The notes beneath the pieces were generated by a model. That model had not been told where the DNA came from. It ran no database searches and worked only from the letters and a program-made list of their open reading frames with translations. 64,000 nucleotides of DNA. It comes from Deltaproteobacteria bacterium IMCC39524. GTDB taxonomy: Bacteria; Desulfobacterota; Desulfuromonadia; Desulfuromonadales; BM103. The translations under genes and the position numbers were made by a program. Shown here piece after piece: positions 36,717 through 44,522 of this stretch (positions are counted from its first letter, which is position 1; each line of letters starts with the position of its first letter). The stretch is from the NCBI GenBank assembly GCA_029667085.1, contig JARUHJ010000010.1:1-64000 (forward strand), in the 5' to 3' direction.

Positions 36717-37541
36717 TTATTTCGCAGTCGTCTTCGTTTTTGTTTTCTTGACGACTTTAAGTTGCGCTTCAGCGTTGGCTGAACGCTCAATTGCTAATTC
36801 CAGCTTCTTCTCTAGTTTTTTGTTTTCGTCCATGAACTGATTATTCTTCCATGTCAGAAGTTCGGCGTGCTGCTCGGCCTTCTGGTTTGAGTTGTGCGCA
36901 GTTTCGTGCTCTCGCTTAAGACGTTTTAGTTCCTCCTGGAGCTCCTTCATTACCGCATCCTTTTCAGCACATTGTGCTTTGAATTGAGATGCCTGAGACT
37001 TTAGAGCTCTAAGCTCAATCTGAGTATCGCCAAGAATTTGTTCCGTCTTTTCTTTTGATTCCAAAACGTCAGTATGGCGTGCCTCAAGCGCATTCTTCTC
37101 CATTTGAGCCGTATTGAGTTCCGACTCAAGCCGATGGGCTTTCTCATTATTAGCGTGCTGTTGCTCTGTCAGTTGCTGTTTCTCCGAGGCCAAAGCCGCT
37201 TCTAGTTCGGTGTTGCGCTCACATATCTCGTCGAACATTTGCTGCGTCACTGCCGCTTCGGAAAGCGCCACCTTTCGCGAATTGCCGGTATACCTCTTCA
37301 ATTCGTCATAGATGGCAGCCATCAGTTGCTGAGAAATCTGTTTTTCGCAGAAGAGCTGAGCATGGGCCGCTTCAAGTTTGACCGTCTGCAAGTGCGCGCC
37401 AATGTATCCGTCAGAGCCTCGTTTTAATAAATCCCTTACGATTCGTACTGTCACATCGAAGATTGATATTTGGTTGTCACGGGCATATTGCTCTGCTACT
37501 GCCCTGACCTGGTCGACTGTGACGTCGTTGTCTTTCGCCAT
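36717..37541 (-). CDS. KfrA-like coiled-coil DNA-binding protein
   Basis: 274 residues from the ATG at 37541 (GGAGGT upstream; a TTG at 37577 is rejected). The N-terminal 110 residues (VTVDQVRAVAEQYARDN...) match the DNA-binding domain of plasmid KfrA proteins, and residues about 115-265 form an almost unbroken coiled coil rich in E, K, Q and L. KfrA on plasmids represses its own gene and supports segregation. Here it belongs to a chromosomal island. Inverted repeats in its leader fit autorepression. Confidence 0.75.
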   Translation of the reverse strand: MAKDNDVTVDQVRAVAEQYARDNQISIFDVTVRIVRDLLKRGSDGYIGAHLQTVKLEAAHAQLFCEKQISQQLMAAIYDELKRYTGNSRKVALSEAAVTQQMFDEICERNTELEAALASEKQQLTEQQHANNEKAHRLESELNTAQMEKNALEARHTDVLESKEKTEQILGDTQIELRALKSQASQFKAQCAEKDAVMKELQEELKRLKREHETAHNSNQKAEQHAELLTWKNNQFMDENKKLEKKLELAIERSANAEAQLKVVKKTKTKTTAK

Positions 37542-37548
37542 TTGACCT

Positions 37549-37606
37549 CCGTTACGTTTGTCACGGTTCTGTAACAACTTATTCTGTTACAGGTATCCGT
37601 AACATT
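37549..37606 (-). promoter_or_regulatory. Inverted-repeat operators upstream of the KfrA-like gene
   Basis: A perfect 8-bp inverted repeat, CTGTAACA (37569-37576) and TGTTACAG (37585-37592), stands 28 bp upstream of the start. A second, imperfect one, CCGTTAC (37549-37555) and GTCACGG (37560-37566), lies closer, and a lone GTAAC half-site follows at about 37600. The shared unit is GTTAC/GTAAC. Arrangement and position fit autorepressor binding sites. Confidence 0.65.
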
Positions 37607-38170
37607 GCCTTTTCCACTCAATTTGCAGCCTGCTTAAACTGTAAGCCCTGTGTGTGAATATCAGAGTGATGTCTCTCATCGATTTGCTCTTGTAAATCGA
37701 TTGAATCCTGCTTGCGTCAAAAAACACGCCATCACTATTGTCTCGTCCTGCATTACCTCCTTCTTTTTTTTTCGTCACGGCCAGTGTCGTGAGTCAATTG
37801 AACCATATTTAATGTTAAGTTTGTTACCCTATAAACTGTTGACGAATTGATACAAGTGTGTGTAATGTCAAAGAAAATATGAAGAAAAGTTATGCAAGTA
37901 ATTAAACTTTGGATGTTGTCTTTTGGTTTGGCTCTATTTTTGCCTTGTCTCGATTTTATTGAAATTGGGCTATATCGGAGCACCCCTTAATGTGGTTTCG
38001 GATGACCCCTACTTCATAAAAGGCTTTAAATTTATTTTTTTATGAAGCCAGGGGGGGCTATTTGATATTCACTGAAGTGTTTGCATGAAACGTTTCAATC
38101 CCTTCGACATGACCACGGATGACCTCGCTTGAACACACATTGTCTCTTTCACCGATAATGTTGGCTGATA
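37607..38170. other. Gene-free AT-rich stretch with small palindromes
   Basis: No gene is supported in these 560 bp. Two structures stand out: a 10-bp inverted repeat CTTCATAAAA/TTTTATGAAG (38012-38021 and 38037-38046) and a perfect 12-bp palindrome TGAAACGTTTCA (38086-38097). The first could be a weak terminator, the second a regulator site. A run of nine T and TTGACG elsewhere might be promoter parts, but nothing is convincing. Confidence 0.4.
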
Positions 38171-38755
38171 TCAAAGTCGGTTAAATTGACATATGCCACA
38201 ACCATCCGATGGACCAGATAAGAACTGTGAGAACGTCATGATGAAGTAATGTTGATGTATAGAGCATGAAAATGAATATTCATCATCTATTCCTCGCAGT
38301 TCATTATCGGCAGAAAATTCGACCAAACCGGAACTCATACCAAGCACATGCTCTTGGATGGCACCTACGCTTCCATAGTGGTCCATGTCGATAGGCTGGT
38401 TAATGAATGGGTTAATCCCCTCTGCCCCTATGAGTGCAACCTCTTTCAGGCTTGCCCGGAATATGTGCTCAGTTTTACTGTCTTGTAGCCAATGCCTAAT
38501 ATGGTGCCCGTAATACATCTGACTGAATCGTATGTCAGTGACGAGTTGTATCTTTCCGTTACTGAGAGCCCTCAAACGTTGCTTAGCTCTTTTTTTCAGT
38601 TGGTACCAGTTTGTTGGATTGCTCTGGAATGGGTGGCAGGTGTGGTTGGCCTGATGCCTTTGAATAAGTTGCCGACTTTTCATTGCATGGCTATGCAAAC
38701 TTGATTTCGACCTTTGGCCTTTAATGGTGACACTTCTTTGTTGGCGCTTTTTCAT
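38171..38755 (-). CDS. Hypothetical island protein
   Basis: 194 residues with GAGGAG nine bases before the ATG. The first 60 residues are very basic and glutamine-rich (KKRQQRSVTIKGQRSKSS); the remainder is mixed with several histidines. I recognise no domain. It is transcribed away from the Xre repressor gene, with 112 bp between them, as in phage or island control regions. Absence of a competing frame and the good ribosome-binding site support it; coding potential is otherwise uncertain. Confidence 0.45.
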   Translation of the reverse strand: MKKRQQRSVTIKGQRSKSSLHSHAMKSRQLIQRHQANHTCHPFQSNPTNWYQLKKRAKQRLRALSNGKIQLVTDIRFSQMYYGHHIRHWLQDSKTEHIFRASLKEVALIGAEGINPFINQPIDMDHYGSVGAIQEHVLGMSSGLVEFSADNELRGIDDEYSFSCSIHQHYFIMTFSQFLSGPSDGCGICQFNRL

Positions 38756-38867
38756 AGTAATCGGCTCCTCGTGGTGATATTCTGAATTCCGTTCAGCATT
38801 TATGTTGTATGGAATATACCCCGAATGGCATAATATGTCAAATGGAATTTGTGCGAGGTAGGGTGCA

Positions 38868-39119
38868 ATGAAGAAAATTAAGGAAGAAAAGGCAAGATAT
38901 CAGAAGCAATTCGGTGCTCGCCTAAAAATTGTGAGAAAACATTTTGGTGAAAAACAGGAAGTGTTCGCAAAAAGAGTGAATGCTTCGCAGTCGACAATCG
39001 CTCGTCTTGAATCTGGGGAGAGGATGCCTGAGGGTTACATCATTAAGATGGTTTCTGAACAATTCGGATGTGATATTGACTGGCTGGTAACAGGTGAGGG
39101 TGAGTCAGGGTTGAATTGA
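38868..39119 (+). CDS. Xre-family HTH regulator (repressor-like)
   Basis: 83 residues. A basic lead-in is followed by a Cro/CI-type helix-turn-helix (QEVFAKRVNASQSTIARLES) and a short C-terminus ending in the ACD-type WLVTGEGES, common in phage and island regulators. No cleavage or sensor domain. Its divergent neighbour and the repeated GGAAT/ATTCC boxes in the shared 112-bp gap suggest it controls both. An insertion sequence follows 20 bp behind the stop. Confidence 0.8.
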   Translation: MKKIKEEKARYQKQFGARLKIVRKHFGEKQEVFAKRVNASQSTIARLESGERMPEGYIIKMVSEQFGCDIDWLVTGEGESGLN

Positions 39120-39175
39120 AATTGTTACTAGAAAATGTATGTCGTCAGACCCTTTGGGACTCTATGGCGTGAAAG

Positions 39176-40207
39176 CTAAGAGACTCTTTCCCGAAGCATC
39201 TGTGGCCTGATCAATTCCTTTTTCAGGGGCGGCAGCCCCAAGTTCTCTCTTCTTCTCCGACGCAAAGTCTGTTCCTTAACTTTATCCCTCAGCGTCAGCA
39301 TTTCTTTCGCTCTTCCGTGATATATATCAGCCGGGGTCAGGTTGTCCAATGACTCATGGACGCGTTGATGGTTGTAGTGATTGACGAAGGCGGCAATCTC
39401 AGCCTCCAAAGCTCCCGGCATATAGTAATTCTGAAGCTTAATGATGTTTTTCATAGTTCGGTGCCAGCGCTCGATCTTACCCTGAGTCATCGGATGATAT
39501 GGCTGGCCTCGTGTGTGATCGATGTTTTTATCGTAAAGGTAGTCCTTCAAGTCTCCAGCGATGTAACAAGGACCGTTGTCAGATAGCAATCTGGGCCGAT
39601 GCCTAACCTTAGGCGTATTAATACCACTGGCCTCAATCGCTAAGTCCAGAGTCTGCGTAACGTCATCAACGGACATGCTGGTGAACAGCTTCCAAGCAAC
39701 GATGTAGCGGCTGTAATCGTCCAGTACCGTTGAGAGATAGTACCATCCCCAACCGACCACCTTCAGATATGTAAAATCGGTCTGCCACAGCTCGTGCACA
39801 TGTCTGGTCTTGTGCTGAAACTCATCGGCTGCGGCCATGACGATATAGGCCGGACTGGTGACCAAGTCATAGCTCTTCAAGATCTGATAAACACTGGACT
39901 CGCTGATGAATGTGCCCTCGTTGTCCGTGATCTTCCAAGCGAGTTCGCGTGGGCTTAATTCTGGATAGTCCAGGGCGACCTCGACCACCTTTTCCTTCTC
40001 ATGGTCCGGTATCCGATTCCAGAACCGGTTGGCGTTGGGCGGACGGCTGGCCAGTCCATCGTAGCCATACTCGTTGTACCGGCGATACCAGCGATAGAAG
40101 GTGCTCTTGGGAACATCCAGTTCATCTAGTGTTCGCTTGATCGGCAACTCGGATTCTTCCACCAGACGGATGATCTCCATCTTCTCCGATTGGCTGTAAC
40201 GCATCAC
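39176..40207 (-). CDS. IS3-family transposase OrfB (DDE integrase domain)
   Basis: 343 residues. An N-terminal HTH_21-type region is followed by an rve catalytic core with the acidic triad in WQTDFTYL, LLSDNGPCY and QGKIERWHRTMKN. In IS3 elements OrfB is made mostly as an OrfA-OrfB fusion by -1 ribosomal slippage; a run of seven A just upstream in orfA (about 40237) fits. Its own GTG/ATG start overlaps the orfA stop. Confidence 0.9.
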   Translation of the reverse strand: MMRYSQSEKMEIIRLVEESELPIKRTLDELDVPKSTFYRWYRRYNEYGYDGLASRPPNANRFWNRIPDHEKEKVVEVALDYPELSPRELAWKITDNEGTFISESSVYQILKSYDLVTSPAYIVMAAADEFQHKTRHVHELWQTDFTYLKVVGWGWYYLSTVLDDYSRYIVAWKLFTSMSVDDVTQTLDLAIEASGINTPKVRHRPRLLSDNGPCYIAGDLKDYLYDKNIDHTRGQPYHPMTQGKIERWHRTMKNIIKLQNYYMPGALEAEIAAFVNHYNHQRVHESLDNLTPADIYHGRAKEMLTLRDKVKEQTLRRRRRENLGLPPLKKELIRPQMLRERVS

Positions 40208-40560
40208 TCGTCCAGATCCGAACCAACCAAGCTTTTTTTAAGCACGACATTCTTCAGTGACAGGTCAGCCACCAACTCCTTGAGCTGTGCATTCTCCTGC
40301 CTCAGATTTGAAACTTCGGGAGTCGAGGCCTGGCGCTTGGTGTCACCAAGAAGACGCTGCTTTCCTGCCTCCAGGAACTCCTTGCTCCACTTGTAATAGA
40401 GGTTGGCATGAATCCCTTCTCTGCGGCACAGCTCGGCAATGCTGTCTTCACCACGTAGACCTTCTAGAACGATACGGATCTTATCTTCTGCGGAATACTT
40501 CTTACGAGTTTTACGGCGAATCTCCCGGACAGTCGATTCTGTAGTGCTGTTCTTTTTCAT
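40204..40560 (-). CDS. IS3-family transposase OrfA (HTH_8/IS3 orfA)
   Basis: About 118 residues from the ATG at 40558-40560 (MKKNSTTEST). KYSAEDKIRIVLEGLRGEDS opens the helix-turn-helix, and a leucine zipper (LRQENAQLKELVADLSLKNV) follows. It binds the IS ends and supplies the N-terminal part of the fusion transposase. A further in-frame start at 40611 would extend it by 17 residues; the shorter form matches IS3 relatives. Confidence 0.88.
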   Translation of the reverse strand: MKKNSTTESTVREIRRKTRKKYSAEDKIRIVLEGLRGEDSIAELCRREGIHANLYYKWSKEFLEAGKQRLLGDTKRQASTPEVSNLRQENAQLKELVADLSLKNVVLKKSLVGSDLDE

Positions 40561-40641
40561 GACACACTCCTTTGGGTTGAATTTTACCCCGGAGTGTCTC
40601 TTAGTTTTCAACCCTTTTTTGTCCCATAAGGTCTGACGTCA

Positions 40642-40925
40642 AACATGTTGTTTATGAGGGACGTCTGTTCCCCATAAAAGGGTATGACGTATCGAAAAAG
40701 CATGTAGCGAAGGTCTCTGCTGGAGAGGCTATCCCGATGTATCAGACCAAAGTTACTGAAATCTGGCATCCTGAGGACTATGCCTACCCTTTGGGGCAAT
40801 TCAACGGCAAAGTCAAAAATGACGATTGGCAAAAACTGTTGAAATATTTTGATACACGTGAAGAACGCGCCCTGTTGAAAGGTTTCTCTGGTGAAGAGAA
40901 AACCTTTTTAGAAGAGGGCGCTTAA
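40642..40925 (+). pseudogene. 3' part of a gene truncated by IS3 copy 1
   Basis: Directly at the IS end the + strand is open in one frame without a start: HVVYEGRLFPIKGYDV, then MYQTKVTEIWHPEDYAYPLG and a glutamate-rich end ...EEGA with TAA at 40923-40925. An ATG at 40737 could restart 62 residues. The intact N-terminus must have been lost or displaced by the insertion. I do not recognise the family. A tiny nine-codon frame (MTEKKRIVR) follows at 40928 and may be another cut end. Confidence 0.6.
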
Positions 40926-41019
40926 TCATGACAGAGAAAAAGAGAATCGTGCGCTAATAGTTCCAGAAGCTTCTGGGTCCTTCTATTATCATACGGTCCT
41001 GCTAAAAACTCAGTCATCG

Positions 41020-41721
41020 TTAGGAATATTCAGTAAACACATAGGTGTCCTTAAATAACTCAAATTCAGATTCTGGCAAACTTCTAGCTTTTAAAACTGA
41101 ACGTTCTGTGGCTCTACCCTGGCCGACCTTTTTGCGGTCGTTGTTGGCCATTTGTCTGATTTTAAGAATATGGTCACGAGTGTTCTTGCAATTCGGCACT
41201 CTATATATGCTCTCAATATCTTCAGCTATTTCATTGATTAGAATTCGCCGTTCAGGATTTATCATTCGGCCACCATGTCCATATTCTATTTTGTTGAAGA
41301 AGTATTTGCTATAAATCCAACGTTCCCATTTGCTGCTCAGTTCTGGACGTTTGATGAGTTCCTCTCTTTGCTTCTGAGACAACTTGCTTATTTGGCATCT
41401 GAGAAAAAAATGGTTGCCCCAAATCTTCGCGAAAAACTTTAGGTTTTCAAAGTCGTTACATGTGATTGGACGTCCGATTTCACCAATGTTCTGGAGTCGG
41501 CCAACAACTTTGACGGGTAAGTCAAGTTTGAAGGCAATCTCGCTCATTGTTAGAGCGACAGCGTCATGACCTGGAGGGCCATCTGAACCTTTAGGCTCAA
41601 GCTCATAATCGTCAAGCAATGCGTTCAGCGCTCGCTCTTCCATTCCATAACGTCTAGACGCCACCTTCTTGAACGCTTTGTTGTTGGTCTGTCGAAGTTC
41701 TTCTAATTCATTAAAATTCAT
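41020..41721 (-). CDS. Hypothetical protein, island cargo
   Basis: 233 residues from the ATG at 41721, which has GGAGG six bases upstream (an ATG at 41733 lies before that site). Charged and helical; a segment VALTMSEIAFKLDLPVKVVG looks like a helix-turn-helix, so it may bind DNA, and the C-terminus is basic with many arginines. No family recognised. The 100 bp upstream contain several AATATCGAT-type palindromes, suggesting regulation, perhaps by this protein itself. Confidence 0.6.
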   Translation of the reverse strand: MNFNELEELRQTNNKAFKKVASRRYGMEERALNALLDDYELEPKGSDGPPGHDAVALTMSEIAFKLDLPVKVVGRLQNIGEIGRPITCNDFENLKFFAKIWGNHFFLRCQISKLSQKQREELIKRPELSSKWERWIYSKYFFNKIEYGHGGRMINPERRILINEIAEDIESIYRVPNCKNTRDHILKIRQMANNDRKKVGQGRATERSVLKARSLPESEFELFKDTYVFTEYS

Positions 41722-41775
41722 CACAGCCTCCATATCTGGTTTTGATATGAAATTCCTAGGGCTGTGAACAAAATC

Positions 41776-41815
41776 ATCAATATTGATTGATATTTGTCGA
41801 TATCTATCAATATCG
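41776..41815 (-). promoter_or_regulatory. Cluster of palindromic ATCAATAT/GATAT repeats
   Basis: ATCAATATTGAT (41776-41787) is a perfect 12-bp palindrome. It is followed by overlapping inverted repeats GATAT-TTGTCG-ATATC and CGATAT-CTATCA-ATATCG up to about 41815. Three related sites in 40 bp, 55 to 95 bp upstream of the hypothetical gene, look like a cooperative operator for a dimeric regulator. Confidence 0.6.
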
Positions 41816-42148
41816 AGTTACATCGCTATTTTGTCGTTGGTTTACCCACGACGTTATTTCTTTTGTTAACTGTTTGGCGATTACTAAGTAAAAAACGCAA
41901 CCCTATTAACGAAATCACAAGCAGATGAGGGAAGGGCGAGTAAGGCTCTCTTTTAATAATTTAAATTATCATCGTTGAAAATGGCCCGTCTCAAAATATG
42001 AGTCTTTTTTTGTCTTATAAATATGGCGTCAAAAATAAAACTAAATGGCCCTAAAAAAATAAAGATGGCTGCCGATAAGTTTACTAATTGATGATCATTG
42101 GGATCATTCTCTAATAATTGGATAGCTAACGAAAAAAAGGATTATCGT
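41816..42148. other. Gene-free stretch before the Sel1-repeat gene
   Basis: About 330 bp of AT-rich sequence with many stops in all frames. I see no RNA gene or insertion-sequence end. It must hold the promoter of the Sel1-repeat gene, but no consensus hexamers are convincing. Confidence 0.4.
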
Positions 42149-42592
42149 ATGAAGAAAAAAATCAGTTCACGTAATGCAATTGAACAACTCAGGCGTGCCG
42201 CTAGGAAAGGCAATCCTGAATCAATGTACGAAGTAGGCTCTGCGTTATTACAAGGTAAAATTGTCAATCGTAATCCCGTTGAGGCTACACAATGGCTTGA
42301 GAAATCGGCCTCTCATGGGTATCCATTAGCGCTTTTGACTCTCGGGATGTTTTATCTCGAAGGCTCCGATTGCTGTGAAAAGGATGCGGGTAAGGGTTTG
42401 TCGATGCTTAAAGAGGCTCAGCATAAAGGTTCTGTTGAGGCCTCATTTTCACTTGGAATCATGTACCTTGGCGGGTTCAATGTTGCCCAGGATATTCATC
42501 TGGCTATTAAGTATTTGAGAGCCGCGGCTGAACATGGAGACTCTAAAGCGCATTCTTATTTAGAGATGTTGGGGGTGGCAGACTACAAATAG
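42149..42592 (+). CDS. Sel1-repeat protein
   Basis: 147 residues from the ATG at 42149 (AGGAT upstream); a TTG at 42098 is rejected. Three to four Sel1/TPR-like repeats of about 36 residues are visible: NPESMYEVGSALLQGKIVN, YPLALLTLGMFYLEGSD, SVEASFSLGIMYLGGFN, and DSKAHSYLEML. No signal peptide, so a cytoplasmic protein-interaction scaffold. Partner unknown. A strong terminator follows within 10 bp, and an insertion sequence lies 140 bp further on. Confidence 0.85.
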   Translation: MKKKISSRNAIEQLRRAARKGNPESMYEVGSALLQGKIVNRNPVEATQWLEKSASHGYPLALLTLGMFYLEGSDCCEKDAGKGLSMLKEAQHKGSVEASFSLGIMYLGGFNVAQDIHLAIKYLRAAAEHGDSKAHSYLEMLGVADYK

Positions 42593-42599
42593 AGTCTCT

Positions 42600-42632
42600 A
42601 AAGAAGCCCTCGATCAATTCGAGGGCTTCTTT
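42600..42632 (+). terminator. Rho-independent terminator after the Sel1 gene
   Basis: AAGAAGCCCTCGA (42601-42613), loop TCAAT, TCGAGGGCTTCTT (42619-42631): a perfect 13-bp stem ending in T residues, 8 bp behind the stop codon. Confidence 0.9.
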
Positions 42633-42788
42633 AGGCTGTTTTGTATAGCTCTATCGTCATGGCAGGTATTAAGCTTCTCTTTTTTATGTTCAAGGAAAAT
42701 GAGAACTGAGTGTAACCATCCCTTAAAATAGTACCAGCAATAATGAGACTCCTTGGCATAATGTAACGGTACATGGAGGACTCATCGC

Positions 42789-43055
42789 ATGCGCAAATCG
42801 AAGTTCAGCGAAGCACAGACCATCAGGATACTAAAGGAAGCCGAGACCGGTAAATCTATCCGTGAGATCTGTCGTGAACATGGGATTTCCATCGCAACGT
42901 TTTATCGCTGGCAATCTCTCTACGGTGGGATGGAAGTGTCGGAATTGGCCCGATTGAAAGAACTCGAACAAGAGAATCGACGTCTCAAGCAAATGTTTGC
43001 CGACACAAGTCTTGAGAATAAGATTCTGAAGGAAGTTATCGAAAAAAAGCTCTGA
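42789..43055 (+). CDS. IS3-family transposase OrfA
   Basis: 88 residues: KFSEAQTIRILKEAETGKSI and IREICREHGISIATFYRW form the HTH, then a leucine-zipper stretch (LKELEQENRRLKQMFAD). The 3' end contains a run of seven A (GAAAAAAAGC near 43046) where -1 slippage into orfB would occur. First frame of the element; starts 40 bp inside the left repeat. Confidence 0.88.
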   Translation: MRKSKFSEAQTIRILKEAETGKSIREICREHGISIATFYRWQSLYGGMEVSELARLKELEQENRRLKQMFADTSLENKILKEVIEKKL

Positions 43056-43060
43056 CGCCG

Positions 43061-43870
43061 ATGGAGAAGCGGGAGCTGGTCGATTATGCCAAAGAGTCGT
43101 TGGGTGCAAGCATACGGATCGCCTGTCGGGCACTGTGCCTGAGTCGTACAGTCTATCGCTACCATCCCGACTCATCCAAAGACGACCCAGTGATAGAGGT
43201 TCTGCTGGAGTTAGCTACTCAGTATCCCCGATATGGGTTTGGCAAGATGTTCCCGATTATTCGTCGGCGCGGTTACAACTGGAACCATAAGCGTGTTCAT
43301 CGCATTTATTGCGATCTCAATCTGAATATGCGCCGTAAAGGCAAGAAACGATTGCCAAGCCGCAACCCTGACCCACTGAGCGTTCCAGCGAGTATCAACC
43401 AGTGCTGGAGCGCAGACTTCATGAGCGACGGTCTCTGGTGTGGGAGGCGATTCCGGACGTTTAACCTGGTCGATGATTTCAACCGAGAAGTTTTGACCAT
43501 TGAAGTGGCCCGGAGTCTGACCGCTGATCGAGTGGTGATCGCTTTGGATCGTGTTGCCGCCTGGCGTGGCTATCCTCAAAAGTTGAGACTAGACAACGGC
43601 CCTGAGTTAACAAGTATTCGTTTGGCTGACTGGGCAGAGCAGCATGGCGTCAGGTTGGAGTTTATCAAGCCCGGCCGTCCAATGCAGAATGGATTCATTG
43701 AGCGATTCAACCGAACCTATCGAACAGAAGTTTTGGATATGTTTGTGTTCAAACGATTGAAAGAGGTGCAGGAGATCACGGAGAGTTGGGTCAGAGAATA
43801 TAACGAGGAACGGCATCACGAGTCACTTGGCAACCTAACCCCGAAAGAGTATCTAGCGGTCAACCAATAG
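43061..43870 (+). CDS. IS3-family transposase OrfB (DDE integrase domain)
   Basis: 269 residues. HTH_21-type region, then the catalytic triad in CWSADFMSDG, LRLDNGPELTS and NGFIERFNRTYRTE. The sequence is of the IS407/ISL-like branch (RYGFGKMFPIIRRRG, VDDFNREVL). It lies in the -1 frame relative to orfA and is expected as a fusion product. Intact to its TAG 10 bp before the right repeat. Confidence 0.9.
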   Translation: MEKRELVDYAKESLGASIRIACRALCLSRTVYRYHPDSSKDDPVIEVLLELATQYPRYGFGKMFPIIRRRGYNWNHKRVHRIYCDLNLNMRRKGKKRLPSRNPDPLSVPASINQCWSADFMSDGLWCGRRFRTFNLVDDFNREVLTIEVARSLTADRVVIALDRVAAWRGYPQKLRLDNGPELTSIRLADWAEQHGVRLEFIKPGRPMQNGFIERFNRTYRTEVLDMFVFKRLKEVQEITESWVREYNEERHHESLGNLTPKEYLAVNQ

Positions 43871-43972
43871 CTAGATTTGTCTCATAATGGTTGGTACTAA
43901 AGCAGGGAGGTTTACAAAACCAGCTTCTTATTGATAGAGGTATTCAGTAAGCTGTTTAATACACAAAACTGT

Positions 43973-44004
43973 GGCCACCAGGGTTCGACCCTTGGTGGCC
44001 TTTT
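43973..44004 (+). terminator. Hairpin terminator upstream of the thioredoxin-like gene
   Basis: GGCCACCAGGGT (43973-43984) pairs with ACCCTTGGTGGCC (43988-44000) with one bulged T, followed by TTTTC. The sequence GGTTCGACCC in the tip imitates a tRNA T arm, but no other tRNA part is present. Confidence 0.7.
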
Positions 44005-44171
44005 CTATAATGCAGGCGTAGTAAGAAGTAGTTATTCATTTCTCTAAGCTGAACTATCTCAAGAAAGAGGGGAGCATAAACAAAAAACTCTCTTCTTTGA
44101 TCTCCACTCGTGAACGCGTATAATTAGCAACATCTTATTTGTGCAGTTTCTCAAGAATTTAGGGGGCAATT

Positions 44172-44522
44172 TTGAAGGTTCTATTTTTAGGCGTATGTTT
44201 ATTGCTGATTGTCAGTATATGTTCGGCTGAACAACTACCTCGGCTGGTCGATGTCGGTGCTCATAAATGTATCCCGTGCATCAAGATGGCGCCAATACTT
44301 GATCAACTCCGGGAAGACTTTTCCGATAAGTTGGAAGTCAAATTCGTTGATGCTTGGGAAAACCGGGAAGAAGCGGCCAGCTACAATGTGCAGATGATTC
44401 CAACCCAGATCTTTTACGCCATAGATGGTAAGGAGCTCTACCGCCATACTGGTTTCTACGGTCGGGAGGATATCCTCGGAAAATGGCGCGAACTCGGTTA
44501 TGAATTTGTAACGAATAAATGA
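44172..44522 (+). CDS. Exported thioredoxin-fold protein
   Basis: 116 residues from a TTG start with AGGGGG six bases upstream. Signal peptide MKVLFLGVCLLLIVSICSA, then a thioredoxin fold with C33-I-P-C36 as the redox pair and the cis-proline in VQMIPTQIF. Periplasmic disulfide exchange is likely. The gene overlaps the CcdA-like gene by 4 bp; the pair would form a complete membrane-to-periplasm electron route. Confidence 0.88.
   Translation: MKVLFLGVCLLLIVSICSAEQLPRLVDVGAHKCIPCIKMAPILDQLREDFSDKLEVKFVDAWENREEAASYNVQMIPTQIFYAIDGKELYRHTGFYGREDILGKWRELGYEFVTNK

Larger units (their letters stand above)
39140..40641 (-). mobile_element. IS3-family insertion sequence (copy 1)
   Basis: 1502 bp with imperfect terminal inverted repeats beginning TGTCGTCAGACC at 39140 and, on the other strand, TGACGTCAGACC ending at 40641. 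It carries orfA and orfB on the minus strand in the -1 frame relation usual for IS3. Both frames are intact, so it may be active. I could not identify a target duplication. On its right side it truncates a former gene (see 40642-40925). Confidence 0.88.
42729..43899 (+). mobile_element. IS3-family insertion sequence (copy 2, IS407-like)
   Basis: Imperfect 21-bp inverted repeats at 42729-42749 and 43879-43899 (TAGTACCAGCAATAATGAGAC against TAGTACCAACCATTATGAGAC) bracket orfA and orfB on the + strand. About 1.17 kb. It is a different IS3 subgroup from the element at 39140. Both frames are intact. Target duplication not clear. Confidence 0.85.

Noticed and set aside
43973-44004. tRNA-like T arm (GGTTCGACCC)
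   Set aside because: No acceptor, D or anticodon arm is present; the stem plus T run is a terminator.
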